Shown here piece after piece: positions 37,879 through 47,580 of a stretch of DNA of 64,000 nt. The stretch lies in assembly GCA_013397115.1 (NCBI GenBank), contig VWZW01001234.1, positions 16,917 through 80,916 of the forward strand, read 5' to 3'. The notes beneath the pieces are model-generated. The model did not search any database, had not been told where the DNA came from, and worked only from the letters and a program-made list of their open reading frames with translations. The position numbers were made by a program, and so were the translations under genes. This stretch comes from Edolisoma coerulescens (taxonomy: Eukaryota; Chordata; Aves; Passeriformes; Campephagidae). Positions within the stretch are counted from its first letter, which is position 1, and every line of letters begins with the position of its first letter.

Positions 37879-37968
37879 CCGGCAGGCTCGCTGAGGGGAC
37901 ACTCCGGCAGGCTCCCCGTGTCCCGGCAGGCTCCCCGAGCCCCGGCAGGCTCCCCGAGCCCAGCCGCC
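37879..37968 (+). repeat. GC-rich minisatellite, about 19-bp unit
   Basis: The unit beginning CCGGCAGGCTCCCCG recurs at 37879, 37904, 37923 and 37942, at spacings of 25, 19 and 19. It lies inside the CpG-rich block. Confidence 0.8.
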
Positions 37969-38199
37969 GTCCCCGTGCTGCCCGCCCCGTCCCCCGCGGG
38001 GCTCCGCAGGGCGCCCGTGCCCGCATCGCGGAGCCCACCCGGCCCACACGCACCCCGCTACCGGGATGGCTCCGGGGATCCTGCAGCGCTCCCGGTTAGA
38101 ATTCCACGAGGAAGATGCCGGCCGCGGAGGGAGGCGGGTTTACCCATCGACGGGAAGGTCGCGCCCCGTTCCCCGCACATGTTGCCCGGCGCGGCGAGC

Positions 38200-38219
38200 N
38201 NNNNNNNNNNNNNNNNNNN
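38200..38219. other. Assembly gap (20 N)
   Basis: Twenty consecutive N lie in the GC-rich block beside exon 1-beta. The true length is unknown, so motif spacing across it should not be used. Confidence 0.99.
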
Positions 38220-38985
38220 CCTCTTCCCTCCTCCTTTTTTTTTTATCCCAGGAGGAGCGCTGAACCAAAGGCACGGCGATTTATTGGCCGGGAAAAAGCA
38301 CTGAGCGAGGGAGAGCGATCCCGCTCCCGCGAGGGCTCCGTTTCCCCATTAAGGCGCTCTAATTTCCCTGATCTGCGGCAGGTGTGAAACCGGGGCAGCG
38401 CATCCCCCGGCGCGCCGGCACCTGCGGATCCCCGCAACTTTCCCTGCCCCCCGCGCACCGGGACGCTGCGATGGGCTCCTGCTACTGCCAAAACCCCCCT
38501 CCCCAAAACACCAGCCCCCGCCCGGAGAGCCGGGCACCCCATCCCGCCGGGCTCCAAGTTTCCCACCTGGGAATGTCTCCCTGCGGGGTCCCGGAGCGAC
38601 CCACAGGTTTCTCCCGCAGCGATAAAGCCCCCATGCCCACGACACGATCCGGTTCAACCCGCCGGCAGCAGCGTCCCCCCCGCGCCCGCCGCTGCCCCCG
38701 TCCCCCGGCGGGATGGGGCGGCCGGGTGCGCCGGAGCCGGGACGGGAGACGCCCGGGTCCCCCTCTGCTGGCACCTCGGCGCTCGCTGCTGCCGCTCTTC
38801 CCCCCCGCAAACCGGCGCTCGCAACTTTCCCACCCGGCGGGGCCGCCCGGGGAGGATGCGGGATGCGGGAATGCCGCGCTCCGGGCTCCGCTCCGGTCCC
38901 TGCCCGGCGCGCGGCGGCGAGGCCGGGGATGGAGCGGGATGAGGGAGAGAGGGGAGGCTGAGCGGCGGGGTGACCCCCTGCTTAC

Positions 38986-39296
38986 TGCGGGCTCTTGGGG
39001 TAGAAGGGGAGGGTGACGTGGCTGAGATCCTGGATGTCGAAGGCGGTGGGCTCGGCCGAGATCGCCTGGCGCTTGGTCCGCTGCTCGCCCTGCAAGGTGC
39101 CGGCGCTCTGCTGCTGCGCCTGCTGCGTGGCGGGCCGGATCACCGAGCGGTACTTGTCCAGCTCGTTCTGCAGCTTCTGGATCAGTTCGTCCTTCTGGTC
39201 CAACTCCAGCTCCAGCTCGTCGATGAGCGCATCCCGCTGCCGCAGCTCCTCGATCTTCTCCTGCAGCGCGTACTGTAAATCCCGCAAAGTGCCCAT
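38986..39296 (-). CDS. PRKG1: PRKG1 first coding exon, I-beta isoform (partial gene)
   Basis: This exon encodes residues 1-103 and two bases of codon 104 of cGMP-dependent protein kinase I-beta, a cytosolic Ser/Thr kinase acting downstream of nitric oxide and natriuretic peptides. The ATG is at 39296-39294 in a GACC-ATG-G context. A leucine/isoleucine zipper is visible with heptad residues L4, L11, L18, I25, L32, I39 and L46; it is the family's homodimerisation and anchoring segment. D26, E29 and E31 match acidic zipper residues reported to contact I-beta partners such as IRAG and TFII-I. The autoinhibitory pseudosubstrate KRQAISAE lies at residues 75-82, with the autophosphorylation-type serine at 80. 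The exon ends CCGCA|GTAAGC, a strong donor, and its phase fits exon 2 exactly. A few residues near 62-72 differ from the human protein as I recall it. The identification as I-beta rather than I-alpha is secure from the N terminus. Confidence 0.97.
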
Positions 39297-39600
39297 GGTC
39301 CTGCCGCCGCGCTCGCCCCTCGCCGCTCCCGGCAACTTTCCCCCCCCCCGGGNACGCCCCGCGGGCTGCCGAGGAGGGAGGGGGCCGGCCGGGAGCAGCT
39401 CCCGGTGCCTGCCCTCCCGGCTGCCTGCTGGAGGCCAGCACACAGGTCCGAGCCGCGGACCTGCCCTCCCGTCCCGCTGCCGGCGCGGCCCCGCTCCCCT
39501 TCCCCCCTCCTCCGCTCCACTCGAGGGGCCACTTCGCCTTAAAGAACTTATCCCCCCTTTCCTTTGCTTTTAAAGAGCCGATTTTTGTTGTGTTCTCTGA
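39297..39600 (-). promoter_or_regulatory. PRKG1: Putative PRKG1 I-beta 5' leader and promoter region
   Basis: The 300 bases upstream of the beta ATG are very GC-rich, and a C/T-box run lies at about 39489-39519 on the plus strand. GC/CT boxes of this kind fit a TATA-less promoter bound by Sp/KLF-type factors, and I see no TATA box. An N at 39353 inside a C/G run means the leader is not fully resolved. The transcription start cannot be placed from sequence alone. The promoter call is inferred from position and composition. Confidence 0.5.
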
Positions 39601-42600
39601 CTGGAAGCACAAGCCAGCGCCTGGCATGGCTCCTCCTCAAGTCTCAGCAAGCTCCGGGCTCCAGAAACCCAGATTTTCATGGGAATATCGGTCAAGTCTG
39701 CCTGCACTGGAAAAGCCTGGAGGCAGGGCATCTGGCTTTCAGAGCACTAAAAAAAACCTCTAACTTAAAGCCTGGGAGATTTTCTGCCTGGCCCAAATAC
39801 CCACGTGAAAGCACAAGTTTCTGCCACACCAAACCCGACCGGACTTTCCCGGAGCACGGGGTTTTCCTTCGTGCTCTCGGGTTTTCTGCGTGGCCCTACC
39901 TCTGCCATACAGCACAGAAATAACAAAATCAAATCAATGAGCTGCAGCAGCCGAGCCCTCGGTGCCAAATGGTTCCGGGTTCTTCCATTTGCCAGGCGCT
40001 GAAGGGCCAGCGATGCTCGCCCTGACAGCGCAGCCCCAGCCTTGGCTCTCCGGGGAACAAACAGGGGGACGGGAGCTGGTTTGGGGGCTCCTGATAAAAC
40101 CACCCAGCCTGGAGGAGCCAGGGATGAAAGCCCCAGAGCCCAGCTGGACACAGGAACCCCACAAAAGCTTCTGCAGCGCCAGGGCACCGGCACAGTTTCA
40201 TGCTCGGAGGTTTTCAGCAGCTGTTTCTGTTCTCTCTCAGGGAGTTTGATTTGGGGAGGAGGAGGATGCAGCCCTGAATGTGTTTTCTGGAGGTGGGTGG
40301 CACCTACGTATCTGTGTCTAGACCTCGCATGCCAGGCATGAGCTGGGAATGCCAGACATCCAGCCCTGCTCATGGGATTGAGCTCCTCTGGGTTTGCCCT
40401 TTTATTTTTTTCCCTGTTACACACCGGGGCTTGCCCGAGTCCAAGGCTCCAGCTTTCTACCTGCAGCTGGTCTTTATAAAATAAATTTAGAAAAGAGAAT
40501 GGATGAGGAATCAGAACTGCTCCACGCTGTTGTTGGGAAGGGCCTGGCCTCTGCTCACAGACTTGAGGCTTTGCAGGTTCTTCATGCATTTGATCCTGAA
40601 TTTCTCAAGGTGCACATGAAAAGGGGGGAAAAAAATTCTGTGTTATGCAAAATGCTTCAGTTTTCAGTCCCCTTGATCCATTTGTGCCAGGCAAAAGTCC
40701 TCCGGTTGTTTCCACGGGTTTAAGTCCAGACAGCATTTTTAACTGCCTATTCCCTCTGCTTCCATCTCACATAACTCACCGGGAACAAAAGTACCAAATA
40801 TCTGCTGAGCATTTCCATTTTAAAGACAACGGGCATTAAACAGATGCATTCCTGCTGCCTACAAACTAGGAATCAGTGATAAATAAAATATTTTAACAGC
40901 GTTCAGCCAACACACTTTAAGTTTTATTGCTTTCCTCCCTGCAGAAGGGAAGTCTGCAGGAGGGAGAGCTGATACAGTTACCTGAAGCCCACCAGGCTTC
41001 AAAAGAACCGCAGCCCTGGGGGGAAACTGGTGCATAATTTCTCGGTGACAAGCAGTAAAATATCATTACTTTGTTTCTGTGAGAGGGGCGCAGCCTGGGA
41101 CTGAGACAACAGCGCCCCAGAACAGAAAGGATCCACAGAAAACCGCAAGAAATTACGGCACATAAAGCTGTCAAGGAATTGAGCGGAGTGTATCTCAAAT
41201 ATATATTTATTTCCAGGTGGGAAGCAGATTTTCATTAGACCCTTGGGGTCGCAAGAGAGATTTTTATGGCACAGGTTTAGATTCGGGACCATAACCAGCA
41301 GCTGGCATGTCCAAGGCCGGTGTTCCCTGGTTTAAAGATGAGGCCAAAGCAGCCCAAAGGGCCTCACAACCCAAAGCAGAGCTCTGCCATGGGAAGGCAG
41401 CCAGCAGTTGCCTGTTTCTGGCTATTCCCTGCTCCCCCAAAGAAACCATGAGGCGAGCACAGATCCTGGGGTGTGATCTCGGGGATCCCAGGGTACTGCC
41501 CCACTCCAATAAAAATAAATCCTATGATCCCATTCCTTTCAACTTAAAGCTCCCAGTAAAAAAAAAAAAATTAAATAAATAAATCTCAGGCTCGACAGAG
41601 CAGCTGCTTTGTCTGCTTGATCCAGGGAATGGAAAGAAACAGCTTTAGGGAGAAGAATGGCAGGAATGCACTGACTGGCTTGGTGAAGCTGCTCGCAGCT
41701 TAAGGAAACCTTTGGCTATGAACTTCCCAAAGCCTTTTCCTGCTCCCTCCGCTGCCAGAGTGTGCCTGGATGTCGAGTGGGAAGCCAAAAAAAAGAGCAT
41801 CTGCAGACATCTGTCCCAAAGCACGGCACGCCAGGGCTGCCTGGTGGGAATCACTCGGAGCAGGGATGTTTCTCCTCTCTGCTGTACTCACAACATTTCC
41901 TCTCCGCACAGCTCCGGGGTTTTGATAGCTTCTGCTTCTGAACCTCTTCAGGGATCATCTGTCACCAAATGCACCCACTCAGCTGCCATTTTCCAAGCTG
42001 AAACCGTATTTGAGCTCTGTCTATCCTGCAAACACCTCCCCGGATTCCCGAGACAAGGCTCAGGGAGCCGGCGGGATCCCTGATGGGCAAATGTCACCTT
42101 GCTCCAGCCGGCCAGGACAGCACGGACAGAGAGGCTGGACGTGCATCACTGACCACATACATAAACATTTTCCTCCTCCTGGATCTGGTGTTTCTTCCCT
42201 GCCTAAGCCACTCTCCTCTTTTCCCAAAATTCTGCAGGAGCAGATCAGCCCGTGGCAGAAAGTTGAACCGGCTGGATTTTGGGATGGATTATCCTGCTGG
42301 TGGGGGGTTTGGGAAGGTGTGTGACCTGCAGGGCTCTGCCTGCCACTGGCACACAACCAAATTCCTTCCCTCCCCACATGGTCACAGCAACACCTTTATG
42401 ATGAGAAGGAATGAAGAAAATACAGGAAAATTTCGACGTAGGCAGCACAGCAGCTGAACCCTTGCAAAAAGCACCTTGTAACCAACTCGAGGTGCAGTCA
42501 CACCTGAGGGCCGCCACACCTGCCCCGTGGGATGGCACCTGCTATTCCAGCACGTCCCCAAAATCCACGGCAGTCCCCGAGGCAGAGCAAGGAGTGCCAC

Positions 42601-44189
42601 CTACTGAAACATGGGCACATCTGACTCGTCCCCAGGGTACATCTGACCATTCCTTTTGCCTTTTGCCTCAAAGTGCCTCTGGCAACTCCTTCCGGGGCCA
42701 CAGGGCCCTACAGATTTATAGGGGGCAGCTGGGAACTCATTCAGCCCCCAGGGATGGGGATGAAGCTGAAATTACTGTGTCAGAGCAGCCTTGCCAAGAC
42801 CAAGGAGCAGGAACTGACAGTATCTGGGGAGTGCTTCAGGCTCTTTTCCCCAGGAAAACAAGACCTATTTTCTCATGACACTGGATGTTCCTCCTCCCTG
42901 TTTTGGTCCTTTCCAGAGCCTCTAAGACAGAACTGAAAGCTATTTGTTCCTCCCCACAAAGGGATGGAGAGATCCAGCTCTGAGCACTGTCGTTTAAACC
43001 CCATTGATTCCTGCACGCTGGAAGTAAAATCAACACCTAAACTGGATTATCCTGATGATTTTCCTTTAGTGTATCAGTTCTTTCCATGCTCAGCAAGAAG
43101 CATTGAGAAGTGTGAAGAGCATGCAGCCATTCCAGCCTGCCTAGGAAATGCTCCCAGGGTGAATCTGGGCTAGAGTGCACGAGAAGGAAAAGAAAAACAC
43201 CACAAGGCTTATTAACAGAACAAAAAATTGCTCGCTGCAGAAGAAGCCGAAGGAAAAAATAACAACGTGCTGTTGTGCAGTTGTAATGCACTTAGCTTTT
43301 TATATCACATTAGGGACACGCAGAACACAGAAACGAATGTTTGTGCCATGCAAAGCTGAAGGAGGAGAGAGTGGAATAGCAGAGGATTCTCCAGGTAACA
43401 CTGTGGTTTCCAGCACGTGTCGCATCACACTGAAGACTTAAATTCTCCTTCGTGGGCTCTTTGCCTGGAAAGAAGAGATGCACAAAGCACCTCCTGTCAG
43501 CACAAGGTGAGAGATCCCCCTCCCTTCGTTGTTTTTCCAGGCCGGAGCAAAGCCTGGGCTGTGCTTCCTGCTGGCTGGGCTGCAGAGCTGGAACACCACG
43601 AGTGTCACTCATCTCATTGTGAGTTCCACAGAAAAATGGCACCCAAAAATCCTTCTCAGTATCCAGAAGTTCAACAAGGCCTTCAAAGCTTGTTCCTTCC
43701 ATCAGAGCAGCCACGACCATCCTTCTGACTTCTTCTCCCCACTAACGAGACCCTATTCCCACCATCCCACACATCCACAGAAAGCTCTGCCCTCCAAAAA
43801 GCAGGAGTTTTTTCTCCCGTGATCACATGGAAAGTTGGATTTCCAGCAGCTCACCCCACCAGCTGGGTGCAGGTTCCTCCTGCTCCCACACACACCTCTG
43901 TGGGACTGGGGGAAGCTGAAACAGTCAGAGGAAGGTGGGAGCCGTGCGCTGGGTCTGACTGCCACGGGGATGCATGGCTGGGATGGCCAGGGCAGCTTCC
44001 TTCCCCTTCTCATCGGCCAGAGCTGCGCCGCTGGGGACAGCCCGTGCTCAGAGACCCTGCTCCCCTCACTGCCCCCACACATTCCTCCTGGACTGCATCT
44101 GTTCTGCACCTTCTCCATGTGAAATCACATCCTGCCTTGTCTTTATGTGGGGTTCCAGCAAGCAACAACAGCTCCAGGGCACCCCTGGA
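39601..44189. other. Upstream of the beta exon, no confirmed gene
   Basis: No CR1 copies over 4.6 kb. A 274-codon ATG-started minus-strand frame lies at 39765-40589 but has no recognisable domain. A poly-A plus TAAA tract sits at 41557-41585. Confidence 0.5.
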
Positions 44190-44625
44190 ACCCCAGAATG
44201 GTTTGGGTGGGAAGGGACCTTAAATCTCAGCTCTTTACCCCCTTTTTACCCCCTGCCATGGGCAGGGACACCTTCCACTATCCCAGGCTGCTCCAAGCCC
44301 CGGACAACCCGGTCTTGGACCCTGCCAGGGATCCAGGGGCAGCCACAGCTGCTCTGGGCACCCTGTGCCAGGGCCTGCCCACCCTCCCAGGGAACAATTC
44401 CTTCCAATATCCCATCCAGCCCTGCCCTCTGGCAGTGGGAAGCCATTTTCCTTGTCCTGGGATACTTGCCCTGGCACTCCATCCCTTCTAAAAGCCCCTC
44501 TCCATGTTCCCTGGAGCTCCTTCAGGCCCTGGAAGGCCACAGCAAGGTCGCCCCAAAGCTTCTCCTCCCCAGGCTGAAAAGCCCCAGCTCTCCCAGAGCA
44601 CTGGTCCTTGTCAGACGCTGGGAAA
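44190..44625 (-). mobile_element. CR1 LINE 3' fragment, about 430 bp
   Basis: Antisense CR1 from the tail (CCCAGAATGGTTTGGGTGGG) to CCAGCTCTCCCAGAGCAC. An 11-bp CCCCCTTTTTA-type expansion sits near 44235. Confidence 0.92.
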
Positions 44626-46432
44626 GACTTGGGCTCACTGGAAGTGAGATTTGTTCCACGAGACAGCTGCAATCCTTCACCATTCCCTCTTGAACTGTGA
44701 CACAGGCACAGCTGAGCTCCTCCATTTGAGCCCTTCCCCTCTCTGGCCTGCGCTGCCTCCTGCACCTCGCTGACTGTTTCAGTCACGGCGCTCTGGCTGC
44801 AAGAGGTGGGAAGCAAAACCCTCGGGAAGGTGAGAACAGCAAAAGGCTCCTTCCTCCCCACCCCCAAATGATATTAATCAATAGCAGCCCATTTCTCCAG
44901 CCCCATTCCAGGGCTGTTTGATGCCATTCCTTCATTTCAGGGGTTTCAGAGTGCCAAACCTCCCAGCAGCCCCGAGCATTTGCAATTCTAGGTGCTCCCT
45001 CTCCTCACCCTGCCAGACCCCGCAGTGTTTCTTATCTCTCCTCGCCAGTAATGCACCACTCACCTCCCGTAATTGCCTTGGTCTGTTGGGTTGATTTATC
45101 CAGCCTTCAAAACAATTCATTCATATTTGAAATTGGATTAGAAATAAACACAAATTCCACTCCCCCTGATAGGAGAATAACCAGTGTGTTACCATTATTT
45201 CATGATGCATTGAGAACAAGTGCCCTGTCTCTTTATATAATCAGATTAATCCCCCTGCTTATTAAAAATGATTTTGGCTGGTTCAGGCATTCATAATGAT
45301 AAACACAAAGCACAGGTTTTAAATGTGGGGTTTGCATGCCTAGAGAACAGGCTGCTGTTTCTTTAAGTTGCACTGAAAGCTGCCTTCCTTTTTAAAAACA
45401 GATTTGTGCCAGAATTTATCCTCGAGTCTTTGACATTTGCATGTCTTGAGCAATTGCAAATATTCCACTGGAGCACCAGACTTTCATTTAGAGAGCTACA
45501 GGTGTTTATGGCCACAATTCCAGCGATGCTAAACCCTTCCTCTCAGAGCACATTTCCCAAAAAGCTCTGTCCTCAGGAGCTGAGCCCTGCGATCATTTAA
45601 GGCTCAGAATCAACGGCTGCACCCCACAGAGGAGCTGGTTTGTTACAGTACCATGGAAATATCCATGAATCATCCAGGCACAATCAGCAAACAGGGGCTC
45701 ACATCAGGCTTCACAAAGGTTTTACAGCGCTCCGCTGGCTTCTACAGCGATTTCTTATTTATGCTTGGGGGAACTCCATCAAGTTGGGCTCTCAGAGTGT
45801 GTAAAATGTTTATATTCACCGCTTTCTCTGTCAGTGTTTGCAGGAACTGATTGCTCTACTCATCAGAGCATTAGAGACCAGCACTCGCCTGATTTCCTCA
45901 GCACCGCCAACATCTCTCAGCTGAGTGCCCTGGGCAAGTCAGGGGATGGGCAGCGCTTCCATCCTCACCCTTCTTCAACTTCTGCTGCAGATCAGCAGCC
46001 AAACCCCTGGCTGGGCTGCAGGGCTCCCTCCTGGCTGGCACTGCACCAGCACTGCTCCACCTCCTCACACACCCTGGTTCTCCTCACTCCAGTTCCATTG
46101 TCAGCTGCTTTTCCTCTACCTTAACCCCTCTCCATGGCAGAGTATTCAAACATGTCAGGAAGGTTCACCTGTGCACCTCTTCCCCACCATAAACACCTCG
46201 GGGAGGTTTGTCCCAGCTCCTCTTCCTCACCAGTTCCAAATCTTTGGTTTGGGTGGAAAACAACACAATTGCCACTTCTGGAGAATTGTGATACCAGCTA
46301 CTGGGAGCTTCCTCAAACCTAAAGGGAAAAATCCCCTGGAAGTGATGCTGCTGCAAAGGCAAAGTGTGTTTTGGGGTCTGCTTCCCTGTGGTCGGGAAAG
46401 AAAAATTTCAAGGCCAGTATTGACCTTTTATA
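44626..46432. other. AT-rich, repeat-free segment
   Basis: 45050-45340 is AT-rich, with several homeodomain-type AATTA/ATTAAT cores and a GATTTATCC motif, and no detectable repeat. It could be a conserved noncoding element. No coding frame is supported. Confidence 0.45.
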
Positions 46433-46925
46433 TAATCACAGAAGGGTTTGGGGTGGAAGGGAGCTTAAAGCCCATCTCATCCCACCCCTGCCATGGCAGG
46501 GACACCTTCCACTGTCCCAGGCTGCTCCAAGCCCCAATGTCCAGCCTGGCCTTGGGCACTGCCAGGGATCCAGGGGCAGCCACAGCTGCTCTGGGCACCC
46601 TGTGCCAGGGCCTGCCCACCCTCCCAGGGAACAATTCCTTCCCAGTATCCCATCCAGCCCTGCCCTCTGGCACTGGGAAGCCATTCCCTGTGTCCTGTCC
46701 CTCCATCCCTTGTCCCCAGTCCCTCTCCAGCTCTCCTGGAGCCCCTTTAGGCCCTGGAAGGGGCTCTGAGCTCTTCCTGGAGCCTTCTCCTCTCCAGGTG
46801 AGCATCCCCAGCTCTCCCAGCCTTTCCTCCCAGCAGAGCTGCTCCATCCCTCTGCTCATCCTGGAGCCTCCTCTGGGCTCTCTCGAGCAGCTCCAGGTCC
46901 CTCCCGTGCTGGGCCCAGGTGATTT
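46433..46925 (-). mobile_element. CR1 LINE 3' fragment, longest young copy
   Basis: Antisense CR1 from the tail (CACAGAAGGGTTTGGGGTGG) to GAGCAGCTCCAGGTCCCTCC, about 490 bp. The 347-residue plus-strand frame across it is an antisense CR1 artefact. Confidence 0.93.
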
Positions 46926-46929
46926 CTCT

Positions 46930-47580
46930 GCGAGCACTGGGCAGCTCTATCTCCTCTGCTTTCCTTGAGCAGCCCGGCCCAGGCAACGGGGCCATTTCCC
47001 CCTTCCCGAGTTCCTGCAACCCCAGCACACAAATCGCGGTGCCCGCACACAAATCCCGGTGCCCGAACCCATGCCGGTGCCCCAGCCCGTGCCGGTGCCG
47101 CAGCCCGTGCCGGTGCCGCAGCCCGTGCCGAGAGCAGCCGGCCCGCAGGGGAAGGGAGCCCAGGAAGGATCGATGGCGGTAGGAGGCACAAGCCCCGCGC
47201 CGTGCGGCAGCGAGGGAGCGCGCTCCGGATTCCTGCGCGCTGGAACGGGAGCGCCAAACCACCCCTGCTCCTTTCCACGCGCACAAAAATCGCTTCATTT
47301 CTGCTCCGCGCCCCCTGTTTTCCTTGTCCTTGTTGGTTCAGAGCCGGGGCTCCGGGCGAGGGCAGAGCTGCGGGGATGGGGTGGGCACGACGCGGCCCCG
47401 GTGCCGCCTCCCCCGTGGGCGCTCCCGGCACGGGCAGCCCCGCACTCTTCCCTTTCTCCCTGCTTTTTATCCCCGTTTCTCTCGGGAGCAGGGAACGCAA
47501 CCACAAGGAGCAAGGCCGCCCTCTGCTGCCCTGCTCCGGCTGCAGCCTCCCACCAAACCCTGGAGCAAGCGACGCCACCG
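46930..47580. promoter_or_regulatory. GC/CpG-rich patch upstream of the beta exon
   Basis: This GC-rich segment begins at the 5' edge of a CR1 copy and holds an 18/20-bp minisatellite and a GATCGATGGCGG motif. It does not encode the I-alpha N terminus. It might be an alternative promoter or enhancer; nothing in the sequence settles this. Confidence 0.35.
47025..47130 (+). repeat. GC-rich minisatellite (20-bp then 18-bp units)
   Basis: CACACAAATC(C/G)CGGTGCCCG occurs twice, followed by about four 18-bp CCGGTGCCGCAGCCCGTG units. In frame it would give His/Arg/Gly or Pro/Val/Gln repeats with no support as protein. Confidence 0.9.

Larger units (their letters stand above)
7109..38985 (-). other. 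PRKG1: PRKG1 intron between exon 1-beta and exon 2
   Basis: This is a 31,877-bp intron bounded by GTAAGC at the beta donor and a TTTTTTTCTTATTTATTTATTTG-type tract with CCCCAG at the exon 2 acceptor. It holds most of the CR1 fragments, the complete solo LTR, a near-perfect hairpin, several minisatellites and a GC-rich block next to exon 1-beta. I found no other exon with a recognisable protein inside it. Confidence 0.9.
37250..38985. promoter_or_regulatory. CpG-rich block at the 5' end of intron 1
   Basis: A dense GC- and CpG-rich stretch lies immediately downstream of exon 1-beta and continues the island over the exon. It contains two GCCATGGCGGC motifs (near 37780 and 37830), which resemble the YY1 core ATGGCGGC and appear in CpG-island promoters. 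A short G/C minisatellite sits at 37879-37968 and a 20-N gap at 38200-38219. Open frames here are stop-poor because of composition and show no recognisable domain. Confidence 0.5.

Noticed and set aside
37834..38304. 156-codon plus-strand frame in the CpG block
   Set aside because: Ala/Pro/Arg low complexity running through the N gap; no domain.
39441..39443. In-frame N-terminal extension of PRKG1 I-beta starting at 39443
   Set aside because: The first codon there is GTG, not ATG, and the frame crosses the unresolved base at 39353. The ATG at 39296 gives the known I-beta N terminus.
38482..39627. 381-codon minus-strand open frame
   Set aside because: It is an alternative register through exon 1-beta and its GC-rich flanks, crosses the splice donor and an N, and its residues are Gly/Arg/Ala-rich as expected from composition.
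45925..46968. 347-codon plus-strand open frame
   Set aside because: Most of it is the antisense of a CR1 3' end. The same peptide text recurs wherever CR1 does.
46930..47580. I-alpha first exon in the GC-rich patch
   Set aside because: No frame there encodes the I-alpha zipper or the linker that precedes SKELIKE.
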